A DNA stretch of 64,000 bases, taken from positions 18,627-82,626 of the forward strand of contig SMWF01000078.1 of assembly GCA_004357385.1 (NCBI GenBank), written 5' to 3'. Position 1 is the first letter of the stretch. The number at the start of each line of letters is the position of its first letter. Position numbers and translations under genes: made by a program. Shown piece after piece: positions 24,896 through 35,900 of the stretch. Source of the DNA: Gammaproteobacteria bacterium (GTDB lineage Bacteria; Pseudomonadota; Gammaproteobacteria; Pseudomonadales; Azotimanducaceae). Under the pieces are notes generated by a model. The model saw only the letters and a program-made list of their open reading frames with translations. It searched no databases and was not told the DNA's origin.

Positions 24896-26287
24896 ATGAC
24901 CGAAGCCAGCTTCAACGTCAGCGACTTCGAACCGGTGAGCGGCGCGCGCGAAGTTCAGAGGATCTCGCGGCCGTCACTGTCCTACTGGCAGGACGCCTGG
25001 ATCCGCTTGAAGGCGAACCGACGCGCACTGATTTCGCTTTACATCGTCATCGGATTGCTCAGCTTCACGTTGCTGGGGCCCCTGTTGTGGACCGTGGATC
25101 CTGCCGCACAGGACCTCGATCAGGTCAGTCAGCCGCCGGGCGCGGACCGTGGCGCAACGATTGTCGGACCGTTCCAACCGTGGGAAGGAGCAACCGCAAA
25201 CGCGCAGGTAAGCGGCCAGGAAGGTGCCCCCGCAGAAATACGGCTCGCCGAGCCGGCCACTACACAGGCCGTCCGATTGCTGTGGGATCCGGTGCTCGAC
25301 GCCGCCGGGTACCGCGTCTACCGAAACGTGTTTCCCGCCGAGGAAGGCAGGGCCCTCGGGCTGCCCCTGGCGGAGATTCTGAGCCCAGACCGGGTCAGCT
25401 TTGAAGACCGACTCGACCTCGAAGCACGGACTTACTATTACTCCGTGGTGGCGCTGGACCCGATTGGGGAGGAATTCCCCGACTTTACGTCCCTGCCCGT
25501 CAAAGTCATCCGGGTCATTACCGCGGAGCAGGCGGTCGAGCGCGGCCTGGCCAAACCCGGTGCGTTGAAACCCGGCGACCAGGTGCAATTGAAGCTGCAT
25601 CCATTTGGCACCGATTATCTTGGACGCGACCTGTTGGCCCGGCTGATGTTCGGCGCTCAGGTATCGCTGTTCATCGGCATCGTCGCGCCCATGCTGTTCG
25701 TGCTGGCCGGCATTCTGTTCGGCAGTACCGCCGGATTTCTGGGCGGCCGGACCGACCAGGCGATGATGCGTTTCGCCGATTTCGTGGTCGCTTTGCCGTT
25801 CCTGCTGTTCATGATTCTGTTCAAGATCGCCTTCGGCATCGGCCCGGGCGAGAGCGGAATCCTGCCGATGCTGCTCGCCCTGGTACTGCTCAGCTGGCCG
25901 GCTACCGCCCGATTGGTGCGTGGCCAGATACTGCAGATCCGCCAGGAAGGTTATATCAGCGCATCCCAACTGCTCGGGGCCAAGACATACTATCTGGTGT
26001 TGCGGCACATGATTCCGAACACCATGGGGGTGATTCTCGTCACGCTCACCTTCGCCGTGCCGAGCGCGATCTTCACCGAAGCATTCCTGTCATTCATCGG
26101 CATGGGCGTGGCGCCGCCGATACCGTCCTGGGGCAGCATGTGCAACGAGGGCATCAAGACGATGCTCAGCCATCCCCACGAGCTGATCTTTCCCGCCGTG
26201 TTCATCAGCATCACGGTGCTGGCGTTCAACCTGCTCGGCGACGGTTTGCGCGACGCACTGGATGCGCGCATGAGGTCCACGGAATGA
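24896..26287 (+). CDS. oppC: oligopeptide ABC transporter permease OppC with inserted periplasmic domain
   Basis: 463 residues, about 150 longer than usual OppC. The first membrane helix is at about 45-65, and the conserved 'FGTDYLGRDLLARL' that normally follows within 40 residues only appears at 237. The segment from about 82 to 235 is an insertion in the first periplasmic loop; its core (120-205) has the look of a fibronectin type III fold (AVRLLWDPVLDAAGYRVYRN, then YYYSVVALD). The rest is a standard permease with the EAA loop 'YISASQLLGAKTYYLVLRHMIPN'. It starts 3 bases after oppB and overlaps oppD by 4 bases. The insert may contact the binding protein or cell wall. Confidence 0.9.
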   Translation: MTEASFNVSDFEPVSGAREVQRISRPSLSYWQDAWIRLKANRRALISLYIVIGLLSFTLLGPLLWTVDPAAQDLDQVSQPPGADRGATIVGPFQPWEGATANAQVSGQEGAPAEIRLAEPATTQAVRLLWDPVLDAAGYRVYRNVFPAEEGRALGLPLAEILSPDRVSFEDRLDLEARTYYYSVVALDPIGEEFPDFTSLPVKVIRVITAEQAVERGLAKPGALKPGDQVQLKLHPFGTDYLGRDLLARLMFGAQVSLFIGIVAPMLFVLAGILFGSTAGFLGGRTDQAMMRFADFVVALPFLLFMILFKIAFGIGPGESGILPMLLALVLLSWPATARLVRGQILQIRQEGYISASQLLGAKTYYLVLRHMIPNTMGVILVTLTFAVPSAIFTEAFLSFIGMGVAPPIPSWGSMCNEGIKTMLSHPHELIFPAVFISITVLAFNLLGDGLRDALDARMRSTE

Positions 26288-27393
26288 CAGAAGCCGCGAG
26301 CGACCCCAGGACGGGGCCCCGAACCGGTCCACAGGCAGCCGCGCCGATACTGTCCGTGCGTGATCTGCGCGTCGAGTTCGACACCTACGGCGGTACCGTA
26401 CATGCGGTACGCGGCGTCAGCTTCGACGTTTTCCAGGGGAAGACCCTGGCGATCGTGGGCGAGTCGGGCTGCGGGAAATCCGTCTCCGTGCAAAGCATCA
26501 TGGGTCTGATCCCGATGCCTCCTGGTCGGATCACCAGCGGCACCGCGATGCTTCGGGTAGCAGAAGGCGAGGGCCAGGACATCCTGCGCAACAAGCGGAT
26601 CGACGGTGAGGACATTCGCGGCGGCAGGATCGGCATGATCTTTCAGGATCCGATGACCTCGTTGAATCCGACCATGCGCATCGGTGACCAGATCGCCGAA
26701 ACGCTGACGGTTCACCGCGGTTACAGCAAAGCAAACGCAAATGCGCGGGCGGTGGAACTGCTCGATATGACCCGCATACCGGATGCGAGCCATCGGGCTC
26801 GGCAATATCCCTTCGAGTTCTCGGGCGGCATGCTGCAGCGATCCATGATCGCCATGGCGCTCGCCTGCGAACCCTCGATTCTGATTGCTGACGAGCCGAC
26901 GACGGCGCTCGACGTCACCATTCAGGCGCAGATTCTCGACCTGATGGTGGATCTGCAGCGGGACAAACAGATGGCGATCATCCTGATCACCCATGATCTG
27001 GGCGTAGTCGCGCGCATGGCTGACGAAGTGGTGGTGATGTACGCTGGCGAAGTGGTGGAGCGCGGTACCGCGGACGACATTTTCTATCGTTCTGCACACC
27101 CATACACCCTGGGTTTGCGCGCCGCCATGCCCACCAACCAACGCAGCGAAATCGACGGACCGGCCCAGACCCTGACGCCCATTGACGGCAGCCCTCCAGA
27201 TCTGTTTCACCCACCCACGGGCTGCGGCTACTTCGCGCGTTGTCCCCACGCCATGAACCTGTGCGAGCACCGCCACCCCCAGAATTTTGAACTCGGGGAC
27301 GATCATCAATCACGCTGCTGGCTGCAGCATGAGGCCTCACCGCGGACGATCGACTCGCTGTATATTCCCCATCAACAAGCGACGCCGCCATGA
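26284..27393 (+). CDS. oppD: oligopeptide ABC transporter ATP-binding protein OppD
   Basis: 369 residues from the ATG at 26284, which overlaps the oppC stop (ATGA). Walker A GESGCGKS, signature 'FSGGMLQRSMIA' and Walker B 'ILIADEPTTALD' are present, followed by the switch histidine 'ITHDLG'. The C-terminal extension carries 'GCGYFARCPHAMNLC', a cysteine-containing region found in Opp/Dpp ATPases (some bind a 4Fe-4S cluster there). It powers import together with OppF, whose gene overlaps by 4 bases. The first 20 residues (Thr/Gly/Pro-rich) are not conserved. Confidence 0.92.
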   Translation: MTEAASDPRTGPRTGPQAAAPILSVRDLRVEFDTYGGTVHAVRGVSFDVFQGKTLAIVGESGCGKSVSVQSIMGLIPMPPGRITSGTAMLRVAEGEGQDILRNKRIDGEDIRGGRIGMIFQDPMTSLNPTMRIGDQIAETLTVHRGYSKANANARAVELLDMTRIPDASHRARQYPFEFSGGMLQRSMIAMALACEPSILIADEPTTALDVTIQAQILDLMVDLQRDKQMAIILITHDLGVVARMADEVVVMYAGEVVERGTADDIFYRSAHPYTLGLRAAMPTNQRSEIDGPAQTLTPIDGSPPDLFHPPTGCGYFARCPHAMNLCEHRHPQNFELGDDHQSRCWLQHEASPRTIDSLYIPHQQATPP

Positions 27394-28355
27394 CCGCCCT
27401 GGTCGAAGCACGTCGGCTGACCAAGCATTTCGAGATCGGCCGGAACCAGACGGTGCACGCGGTGGACGACGTGTCGCTGTCCATCGACGCCGAAGAGATC
27501 GTCGGCCTGGTCGGTGAAAGCGGTTCCGGGAAGTCGACCTTCGGCAAGACCCTGGTCGGTCTGCATAATCGAACGTCGGGCGAGGCGTTCTATCGAGGTG
27601 AACTGTTGCCTCCGAAGTATCGACCGGCTGATTTTCAGCGCCACGCGAAACACATGCAGATGATCTTCCAGGACCCCTACTCTTCGCTGAACCCACGCAT
27701 GACGGTCGGCGAAATCGTCGGCGAGGGCCTCCGGCTGCACAGTAACCTCAGCTCCACCGGCGTGCGTGAGCGGGTGGCCGACTGGCTGCACAGGGTCGGC
27801 CTGCAATCCGACCATATGTCGCGCTATCCCCATGAGTTCTCAGGTGGGCAACGGCAGCGGATCGGCGTGGCCAGGGCCTTGATCCTGGAACCCGAGTTCG
27901 TGGTCTGCGACGAACCGATCTCGGCGCTGGACGTGTCTGTACAGGCTCAGGTCGTGAACCTGCTGGACGAGCTGAAACGCTCCATGGGCCTGACCCTGCT
28001 GTTCATCGCCCACGACCTGTCGATGGTGCGCTACGTGTCCGATCGCATGGCGGTCATGTACCTGGGCTCGCTGGTCGAAATCGGGCCCGCCAACGACGTG
28101 TTCTTCGAGCCCAAACACCCCTACACACAATTGTTGGTGAGCTCAAACCCTGAACCGGATCCTGTAACCGAAAGAGCCCGGGGTCCCACGGAGATGCATG
28201 GGGAGATTCCTTCCTCGATCAACATTCCACCCGGCTGCCGGTTCGCCGGTCGTTGTCCGAAGGTGATGGATGTGTGCCGGGAAACCACGCCCACGATGCT
28301 TCCCCTGCGCGACGTCGGCTCGGATCGCGCGGTCGCCTGCCACCTTTACTCCTGA
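27390..28355 (+). CDS. oppF: oligopeptide ABC transporter ATP-binding protein OppF
   Basis: 321 residues. Walker A is GESGSGKST, the signature is 'FSGGQRQRIGVA', and Walker B is 'VVCDEPISALD'; the C-terminal 'GCRFAGRCPKVMDVCRE' is the matching Opp/Dpp cysteine region. It completes the A-B-C-D-F importer and pairs with OppD as the second nucleotide-binding subunit. The start codon overlaps the oppD stop by 4 bases, and the 3' end overlaps the convergent NUDIX gene by 10 bases. Confidence 0.92.
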   Translation: MTALVEARRLTKHFEIGRNQTVHAVDDVSLSIDAEEIVGLVGESGSGKSTFGKTLVGLHNRTSGEAFYRGELLPPKYRPADFQRHAKHMQMIFQDPYSSLNPRMTVGEIVGEGLRLHSNLSSTGVRERVADWLHRVGLQSDHMSRYPHEFSGGQRQRIGVARALILEPEFVVCDEPISALDVSVQAQVVNLLDELKRSMGLTLLFIAHDLSMVRYVSDRMAVMYLGSLVEIGPANDVFFEPKHPYTQLLVSSNPEPDPVTERARGPTEMHGEIPSSINIPPGCRFAGRCPKVMDVCRETTPTMLPLRDVGSDRAVACHLYS

Positions 28356-28927
28356 GACGGGTACCACGAAGTCCGGACTTTGTGCGCCATTCGCAGCACC
28401 GACCATTCGCGACTGAACGACTCGAGCTCCCCTTCACCCACCCACGCCAGTTCGTGTGATTCATTGCTGACAGCGAACGTTTCAGCCCCCGACACCTGAA
28501 GCAGATACCGAACATCGAAATGAAAGTGAGCCAGTTGGGTGCCGCGCGCAGGAATCTGATGGATGTCCAGATCCAGGATCGCGCGATCGAGCGCGCCAAC
28601 GGCCAGGCCGGATTCCTCATGAGCTTCGCGCAATGCGACCGCAAGCGTGTCGGGATCGCCATCGCTGTGGCCACCCAGTTGCAGCCACTTGTCGAGCTTC
28701 CGGTGATGGGTCAACAGAGCTCGAACTCCCGCGCCGTCAAGCAGCCACGCTGAGCCTGTGATGTGTCCTGACCAGCAGTCGTTGTGGAAGCACCGCGGTT
28801 CGTCCCGAACGAAGGCCTCGAACCTGTCCACGACATCAGCTTCATCGGGGTAGCGGTTTCGGTAGACGGCGAGGGCAGCGAGTATCGGCTGGCGATGCAT
28901 GACGCTATCATGCCATTCCTCTACCAA
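28346..28927 (-). CDS. NUDIX hydrolase
   Basis: 193 residues (or 183 if the internal methionine at about 28900 is used). The NUDIX box runs from GHSDGD to REAHEESGL. The REUxEExGU half is intact, but the glutamate expected six residues after the first glycine is Pro in the chosen alignment. Such enzymes remove nucleoside diphosphate-linked groups; the specificity of this member is unknown. The gene is monocistronic and convergent with oppF. It is divergent from the small monooxygenase gene 15 bases away. Confidence 0.8.
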   Translation of the reverse strand: MVEEWHDSVMHRQPILAALAVYRNRYPDEADVVDRFEAFVRDEPRCFHNDCWSGHITGSAWLLDGAGVRALLTHHRKLDKWLQLGGHSDGDPDTLAVALREAHEESGLAVGALDRAILDLDIHQIPARGTQLAHFHFDVRYLLQVSGAETFAVSNESHELAWVGEGELESFSREWSVLRMAHKVRTSWYPSQE

Positions 28928-28941
28928 GCCGGGAGAAGCCC

Positions 28942-29229
28942 ATGCTCGCAGTCATCGCCAAGCTGAACGTCAAGGAAGGCAAGGAGGCGGAAGTCGAAGC
29001 CGTCATGCTGGAGCTGGCGGCCCAGGTACGCGCTAACGAACCCGGGAACGAGCTGTATACCCTGGTCAAAGACGACGAGGACGGCAGCTACTACGTGATG
29101 GAGCTGTACACCGACGCAGACGCAATGGCGGCCCATGGTGAGAGCGAGCACTTCAAAGCCGCGGGACCTAAGTTCGGCGGGTTGATGGGCGGACCGCCCG
29201 AGATCAAGCGCTGCACGGTCGTCGGCTAA
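28942..29229 (+). CDS. antibiotic biosynthesis monooxygenase (ABM) domain protein
   Basis: 95-residue ferredoxin-like alpha+beta barrel protein. Typical pieces are '[22 protein letters not shown]', '[13 protein letters not shown]' and '[22 protein letters not shown]'. ABM proteins are dimeric, often cofactor-free oxygenases or just sheet-forming dimers with unknown substrate; most housekeeping copies resemble YgiN. A strong ribosome-binding site (GGAGAA) precedes the ATG at 28942. It overlaps the cobT-like gene on the other strand by 4 bases at the 3' end. Confidence 0.85.
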   Translation: MLAVIAKLNVKEGKEAEVEAVMLELAAQVRANEPGNELYTLVKDDEDGSYYVMELYTDADAMAAHGESEHFKAAGPKFGGLMGGPPEIKRCTVVG

Positions 29230-31040
29230 GAACCATCCACATCAAACAGAGATGCGAGCTGCTCGGTCATGGCACCGCCGAGCTGTTCGGCATCGGTGAT
29301 GGTTACCGCGCGCTGGTAGTGGTGCGTGACATCGTGACCGATGCCAATCGCAATCAACTCGACCGGTGACTGGGTTTCGATCATCTCGATCGCATACTTC
29401 AGATGCTGCTCGAGATAGTTACTTGGATTAACCAGCAGGGTCGAGTTGTCCACCGGCAATCCGTCTGAGATCACCATCAGCACTTTGCGCTGCTCCTGAC
29501 GAATGACCAGGCGGTTGTGGGCCCAGATGAGGCCTTCGCCGTCGATGTTCTCCTTCAACAGTTCCTCGCGCATCATCAGACCCAGATTGCGCCGGCTTCG
29601 CCGCCACGGATCATCCGCACCCTTGTAGATGATGTGCCGCAGATCATTCAGGCGACCTGGGTTCGACGGCTTGCCCGCTTGAATCCACTGTTCCCGGGAC
29701 TGCCCGCCACGCCAGGCTCTGGTCGTGAAACCGAGTATCTCGACCTTTACCGAACAGCGCTCCAGTGTCCGCCCGAGAATATCGCCGCACATCGCCGCAA
29801 TGGTAATCGACCGGCCGCGCATCGAGCCGGAGCTATCGATCAACATGGTCACGACCGTGTCGCGGAAGGTGGTCTCCTTCTCCTGCTTGTAGACAAGCGG
29901 GTTCGTGGGATCGACCACCACCGATGCAAGCCGCCCACTGTCGAGGATGCCTTCTTCGAGGTCGAACTCCCAGGAACGGTTCTGTTTCGCCTGCAGGCGG
30001 CGCTGCAGCCGGTTGGCGAGTCTCGACGTTGCATGTTGCAGAGAAACCAGTTGCTGATCCAGCAGCGCCCGCAGCCGGATCAGCTCGGCCGCGTCACACA
30101 GATCTTCCGCCTTGATGATCTCGTCGAACTCGGTGGTGTAAGCGGAGTAATTGACATCCATCCGGATCCGACCGGAGTCGTCTGACATCAGGTTGGGCGC
30201 TTCATCAGGATCGGCTTCGCTGCCCATCTCGCTGAGATCCATATCGGCTTCCATCTGCATGGCAGCAGACTCGCCGTCCGCGTCCTCCTCGGACATGGCG
30301 TCTTCGTCCAGGACGACGTCTTCTGGACTCAGCTCTGCATCCGAAGTTGCCGACTCATCGACCGTCTCGGCATCCTGATCGTTCTCGTCGAGTTCCGCCG
30401 ACTCGTCCATCTCATGGGCAAAGCCAAGATCCGCGAGAATCTCCCGGCAGACGTTGGCGAAGCTCTGCTGGTCTTCCACGCATTCTCTGAGCGACTCGAT
30501 GTCGCCACCGGCACGTTCCTCGATGTAATCGCGCCAGTATCGGAGCACGTTTTCCGCTGACGGAGGCAACTCCCGGCCGGTGAGCTTCTGGCGCACCATC
30601 AATCCGACTGCAACGCTAAGGGGCGCTTCCGTCTCGGTGGTAATGGTGTCGAAGGCCGCTTCCTGGCACTGGGATTCCAGCGATGCGTCGAGGTTCTGGG
30701 CGACGCCATGCATGCGCAGCGATCCTAGCGAGGCGATGCGTGCATCCTCGATCCACTGGAACATCTCCTGCGCCGCGCCGCTGCGCGGTGACCGGCGCCG
30801 ATGCAGCGCGGCGTCGTGATAGCGCATCTTCAGGGCGAACTCGTCGCCCACTCCGCGAACCGCGTCGACCTCGTGCGACGCGCAACCGACCACGGGCAGC
30901 GGCACCCGAACATGATTGCCCGAAGACGTCGGGGCGCCCTGCCCAAAACTCACGTCCAACTCGTCGTTGCCGGACAGCGCACGCATGGTGGCCGTCATGG
31001 CCCGCTTGAACGGTTCCAGCGGATGTTCCTGATCGGTCAC
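29226..31040 (-). CDS. cobT: CobT-like cobaltochelatase subunit with VWA domain
   Basis: 604 residues. A long N-terminal part (the CobT domain) is followed by an acidic region (about 215-290, many Glu/Asp/Ser), and a C-terminal VWA domain with MIDAS DSSGS ('[19 protein letters not shown]'). In the aerobic cobalamin pathway CobT and the AAA+ protein CobS form a chaperone-like complex that drives cobalt insertion by CobN. The CobS-like gene is 27 bases upstream in the same direction. No cobN or other cob gene lies in the window; CobS/CobT-like pairs are widespread without a full pathway, so the symbol shows the family and not a proven substrate. Confidence 0.82.
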   Translation of the reverse strand: MTDQEHPLEPFKRAMTATMRALSGNDELDVSFGQGAPTSSGNHVRVPLPVVGCASHEVDAVRGVGDEFALKMRYHDAALHRRRSPRSGAAQEMFQWIEDARIASLGSLRMHGVAQNLDASLESQCQEAAFDTITTETEAPLSVAVGLMVRQKLTGRELPPSAENVLRYWRDYIEERAGGDIESLRECVEDQQSFANVCREILADLGFAHEMDESAELDENDQDAETVDESATSDAELSPEDVVLDEDAMSEEDADGESAAMQMEADMDLSEMGSEADPDEAPNLMSDDSGRIRMDVNYSAYTTEFDEIIKAEDLCDAAELIRLRALLDQQLVSLQHATSRLANRLQRRLQAKQNRSWEFDLEEGILDSGRLASVVVDPTNPLVYKQEKETTFRDTVVTMLIDSSGSMRGRSITIAAMCGDILGRTLERCSVKVEILGFTTRAWRGGQSREQWIQAGKPSNPGRLNDLRHIIYKGADDPWRRSRRNLGLMMREELLKENIDGEGLIWAHNRLVIRQEQRKVLMVISDGLPVDNSTLLVNPSNYLEQHLKYAIEMIETQSPVELIAIGIGHDVTHHYQRAVTITDAEQLGGAMTEQLASLFDVDGS

Positions 31041-31067
31041 AACTTTTTCCGCGTCAGATCGTCCGCG

Positions 31068-32066
31068 TCAGGACGCCTTCAGGATCAAACCCCGAGTGGC
31101 TTCCCCGAGATCTTCGCCCAGGCAACGCTGGTAATACTCGGACACGATGGGCCGTTCCAGCTCGTCGCACTTGTTGAGGAACGACAGCCGGAAGGCGAAG
31201 CCGATATCGCCGAAGATCTCAGCGTTCTCAGCCCAGGTGATCACGGTCCGCGGCGACATCACAACGGAAATGTCGCCGTTGATGAAGCCGCGTCGGCTGA
31301 GATCCGCAACAGCCACCATACTGGAGATCAGCTTGCGACCTTCATCGGTCTGCCACTTCGGTTCTTTGCCCAGGACAATCTCAACTTCGGCTTCATGTTC
31401 GAGGTAGTTGAGCGTCGTGACGATGTTCCAGCGGTCCATCTGACCCTGGTTGATCTGCTGGGTGCCGTGGTACAGCCCGGTGGTGTCGCCCAGGCCAATG
31501 GTGTTGGTCGTCGAGAACAGCCGAAATGCAGGATGCGGGGTGATGATCCTGTTCTGATCAAGCAGCGTCAGCTTGCCGTCGGTTTCCAGGACGCGCTGGA
31601 TGACGAACATGACGTCAGGGCGACCGGCATCGTACTCATCGAACACCAGCACGGTTGGGTGTTGGATGGCCCAGGGCAGGATGCCTTCTCTGAACTCGGT
31701 GACCTGCTGGCCGTCCTGCAGCACGATGGCGTCCTTGCCGACCAGATCGATCCGGCTGATGTGGCCGTCGAGGTTCACCCGGATGCATGGCCAGTTCAGG
31801 CGCGCAGCAATCTGCTCGATGTGGGTGGATTTCCCAGTCCCGTGATAGCCCTGGATCATCACGCGGCGGTTGTGCGCAAATCCGGCCGCAATGGCCATGG
31901 TGGTTTCCGGATCGAACCGGTACGCCTTGTCGATCTCGGGAACGTATGGGGTACGATCGCTGAAGGCAGGCACTTCGAAGTCGTGGTCCACGCCAAACAG
32001 GTCCCGCACATTTGCCGTGACGTCGGGTAACATGTCGGGCGACAAGCCGGATTCGTGAACGTTCAT
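31068..32066 (-). CDS. cobS: CobS-like AAA+ ATPase
   Basis: 332 residues. Walker [11 protein letters not shown] occupies residues 73-82 and Walker B is in '[12 protein letters not shown]'; the N-terminal '[23 protein letters not shown]' is the zinc-binding-like CobS start (some family members). It resembles the MoxR family and forms hexameric rings that, with CobT, serve cobaltochelatase CobN. It is the first gene of the cobS-cobT pair. The ATG at 32066 has only a weak Shine-Dalgarno signal. The pair is one of two MoxR-type ATPase/VWA pairs in this window (the other at 19754-22235). Confidence 0.85.
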   Translation of the reverse strand: MNVHESGLSPDMLPDVTANVRDLFGVDHDFEVPAFSDRTPYVPEIDKAYRFDPETTMAIAAGFAHNRRVMIQGYHGTGKSTHIEQIAARLNWPCIRVNLDGHISRIDLVGKDAIVLQDGQQVTEFREGILPWAIQHPTVLVFDEYDAGRPDVMFVIQRVLETDGKLTLLDQNRIITPHPAFRLFSTTNTIGLGDTTGLYHGTQQINQGQMDRWNIVTTLNYLEHEAEVEIVLGKEPKWQTDEGRKLISSMVAVADLSRRGFINGDISVVMSPRTVITWAENAEIFGDIGFAFRLSFLNKCDELERPIVSEYYQRCLGEDLGEATRGLILKAS

Positions 32067-32201
32067 AAGTGTCCGTCTATCTCAACTAAGCGACAACGAG
32101 GAGTGGACAACCGGAGGGATCTGACCCCCTCTAACTCATTGAACTGCATCGAATCGCGTATTTAACCACTAACCGCCCGCGTAACGAAGCAGGGGAATCC
32201 C

Positions 32202-32750
32202 TTGGCAACATTGTTGCTGGTCCGTCACGGGAAAGCCGCGGCCGGGTTCGGCGCACATCTCGACCCGGGCCTGGACGATCTCGGCAGGCGACAGGCGGCA
32301 GCGACCGCCCGTGTGCTCGCCCCGCACGGCCCTCTTCAGATCTACTCCAGCCCCCTCGCCCGTGCACGGGAGACCGCGTCTCCCCTGACCGAACGCTGGG
32401 GCAGCGAACCCATCATCGAGCCGCGCGTATCCGAGATCCCGGCGCCCACCGATGACCTGCGCGAGCGTAGCGCCTGGCTGGCGACGGTGATGCCGCAGCG
32501 CTGGGAGAATCTCGACCAGCGGCTGCACCTGTGGCGTCAGGCGTTGCTCGACTGCCTGCTCGACATGCAGGATGACAGCGTAGTGTTCTGTCACTTCATC
32601 GCCATCAACGTGGCCGTGGGCGCAGCTACGCGCGACGACCGAATGATCTGCTTTCGCCCCGACAACGGTTCCGTCACCCGGCTCGCCAATCATGACGGCA
32701 ACCTCCGTCTGATCGAACTCGGTCGCGAGGCCGAGACCCACGTGAACTGA
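32202..32750 (+). CDS. histidine phosphatase family protein, SixA-like
   Basis: 182 residues. The catalytic RHG motif is at residues 8-10 (LVRHG), the arginine of the second pocket appears in 'YSSPLARARETA', and the second histidine is in 'VVFCHFIAIN'. Members remove phosphate from small molecules or phosphohistidine on proteins such as ArcB (SixA). The start is TTG at 32202 with an AGGGGA site five bases before it. It is a single gene. No partner histidine kinase lies in the window. Confidence 0.8.
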   Translation: MATLLLVRHGKAAAGFGAHLDPGLDDLGRRQAAATARVLAPHGPLQIYSSPLARARETASPLTERWGSEPIIEPRVSEIPAPTDDLRERSAWLATVMPQRWENLDQRLHLWRQALLDCLLDMQDDSVVFCHFIAINVAVGAATRDDRMICFRPDNGSVTRLANHDGNLRLIELGREAETHVN

Positions 32751-32760
32751 CGCTAACTTT

Positions 32761-32775
32761 TGGTCTAATTGACCA
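32761..32775. promoter_or_regulatory. inverted repeat TGGTC-N5-GACCA
   Basis: A perfect 5-base inverted repeat with spacer TAATT in an AT-richer 227-base gap, 203 bases before the RND pump. It resembles a binding site for a dimeric repressor of the TetR or GntR type. Nothing else in this gap looks like a gene; it is otherwise featureless. Confidence 0.3.
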
Positions 32776-32977
32776 TCATCTTGAGGTTGGCTGCAGAAAT
32801 GGAAATCACCGCCACACACTCAAGACAAAATATCGAACGATTTCAATAGGCTATAGATTCTACGGAACCTGGCACGATAGTTGTACTGCCAAAGGGCATG
32901 GCATTGCTGACTCGAAGAAGACTTGCCGGGATGGGGATCCAACGACAACAGAAGAATAATCCGCTCGGAGGTGCGCG

Positions 32978-35900
32978 GTGATCCGCCTGCTTGCCGAGCA
33001 CCGGGTGGCCGCCAACCTGGCCATGATCATGATGACGCTCGCCGGCCTCTGGGCCATCAAGAGCATTCCGTCGTCGCTGGATCCGCCCATGGCGTTGCCG
33101 CTGATCTTCGTCGAAGTGGAATGGCGGGGGGCCGCTGCGGAAGACATCGAAGAACTAGTCACCACGCCGATCGAACAGCAGCTCAGGACGCTCAACTCAC
33201 TCCGCGAACTGACCTCCCGGACCAACAACGGCAACGTGCAGATCCGGGTGATGTTCGACTACGACGCCGACATGGTGGTCGCCCTCGATCAGGTCAAGCA
33301 GCGCGTGGCGAATATCCGCAACCTGCCACTGGACATCGAGCCACCGACCGTTCGCCGTTGGATCGATATGGAACCCATCGCCGCCGTACTGGTCACCGGT
33401 CCGGACGACATCAACGAGCTGATTCCCCTGGTCCGCGCGCTCGAGAAAGATCTGCTGAGCCGCGGCATCGAAGGCGTGCTTTACGACGGTCTCCCCGAAG
33501 AGGAGATCGCGCTGCTGATTGGTGGCCAGCGATTGCACGAGCTTGGTCTGACCATGGACGAACTCGCCGCCGAGGTGGCTCGCGTCAGCCGGAACGTACC
33601 CGCCGGCACCGTGGGCCGGGGCCAGGGGTCTCGGCAATTGCGCAGCCTCGATCAGCAACGCGACCCGTTGAGCTTCGAGCAGCTGTACATCCGCAACGTC
33701 GATCAACTGATCCGACTGGGAAATATCGCCGAGGTGGTGCAACGCCCCAGGGATGGTCAGCCCATCGTCACACAGAACGGCCAGCCAGCCATCGAAATGA
33801 TCCTGTGGCGCAGCACTGACTCGGATGCCTGGCAAGCGGAACAAGTGCTCAAGACCTGGCTCGCAGAAGTACGTCCGACACTGCCCGAGGGCGTGGAGCT
33901 GACGCTTTACAACAACGTCTGGGACCTGCTGGGAGCGCAGCTCGGCATGATCGTGAAGAACGGCTTGACCGGTCTGCTCCTGGTGGTACTGACGTTATTC
34001 GCGTTTCTTCCCGTACGGGTCGGCTGGTGGGTTACGGTCGGCATTCCGGTGAGCTTCATGCTCGCGCTGGCCCTGTTCTACAGCGTGTTCGGCTACGGCG
34101 TCAGCATCATTGCGCTGATCGGCTTCATCATGGCGCTGGGTATCGTTGTCGACGACGCAATTGTAGTGGGCGAGGATGCGGTCACCCAGTTCGAGTCCGG
34201 CAAGTCGCCGGTCGACGCCGCCGTCGCCGGGGCGCAGCGCATGTGGGTTCCGGTAGTGACGTCGTCCCTGACCACCCTGGCCGCGTTTCTGCCACTGATC
34301 CTGGTCGGCGGGCGGCTGGGCGCAAGCGTGCTGGCGCTACCGACGGTGCTGCTGTGCGTCATCCTGGCGTCACTGATCGAGTGCTTCGCCGTGCTGCCCG
34401 GCCACCTCAAGTCTGCTTTCGAACGCCAGCAGGCCGGTTCGGTATCCAAGTTCCGACAGCGCTTCGATGCCGCCTTCACCCGCCTTCGCCGGGAACGATT
34501 CGAACCGTTGGTACGACGTGCCCTGGACTACCCCGGCGCCACCGTGTGCGCCGCCCTCGGCGCCATGATCTGCGCGTTCAGTCTGGTCGCATCACAACAT
34601 GTCGGCATCGCGTTCGTCATGGGATTCGACCTCCAGAGCTTGAGCGCCAACGTCGAGTTCAGCGCGTCGGCCAGTGATGCCCAGAAGCAGCACTTCATCG
34701 ACGAACTCGAAGCCGGCCTCGAACGGGTGAATCGGGAACACGACTACGCCAACGTGCAAAGCTGGGTGACCAAGTACAACCTGGCTGAGTTCAACAAAGA
34801 GCAGGAGACCGGCGTTCAGTACGCGTCGATCGATGCGCCCTACGCGTTAGAGGAAGCACGCACACTCGCGCCGACGGAGTTCGTCGAGGCGTGGCGCAGC
34901 TACGTCAACCAGCCACCCTATGTAGAGCAACTGCTGCTTGCGGTGGAAGGCGGCGCGAACAATGGCCAATCGGATATCGCGCTCGCACTGAGAGGGACAT
35001 CCATCGAGCAGCTCCGACAGGGCGCGGATCTGCTGAAGGCAGAGCTGGCGGGATACCCGGGTGTATCCAACGTCACCGACGATCTACCTTACGGCAAGGA
35101 GCAACTGATCTACCGCCTCACGCCCACGGGTCGCACACTTGGACTCACCAGCGAGAGTCTCGGCAGCCAGTTGCGGTCCGCTTACAACGGCCGCCTGGTG
35201 CAGATCTTCAATCAGAACAACTCGGAACTCGAAGTCAGGGTCATGCTGCCGGACGCGGAGCGCGACAATCTCGCGTCGTTGCAACAGTTTCCGATCCGCA
35301 CGCCGGACGGAACGTTCGTACCGCTGGCCAACGTCGCAACCCTGCACAACCGGCGCGGCATCGACGTGATCCGTCACCAGGACTCCGAAATGGCCATTCG
35401 GATCTATGCCGATGTGGATGAAGAAGCCAACAACGCGATCTCCATCGTGGCCGACCTCGAAGAGAATCGCCTGGCCCCGATCCTGGAGCGCTACGACCTG
35501 ACGTTCGGACTGTCGGGCAAGTCGCGCCAGGACCAGGTGATGCTCGAGGTCATGGGGGTTGGAGCCGTACTGAGTCTGATCCTTATCTACCTGATTCTTG
35601 CCTGGGTATTCGCCTCCTACCTGTGGCCACTCGCCATCATGACGGCCATCCCATTCGGTTTGACCGGCGCGATTGTCGGACACTGGCTGCTCGGTATGGA
35701 CATTGGCGCCATGTCCCTGCTCGCATTCTTTTCGCTTACCGGGATCGTGGTCAACGACTCAATCGTGTTGATCAGCTTCGTCAAGCGCAGCGTCGAAGCC
35801 GGTACGCAGATCAAACAGGCATTGTTCGAAGCTATCAGCGCACGCTTTCGAGCGGTAATTCTCACGTCGCTCACAACCATTGCAGGGTTGCTGCCACTGA

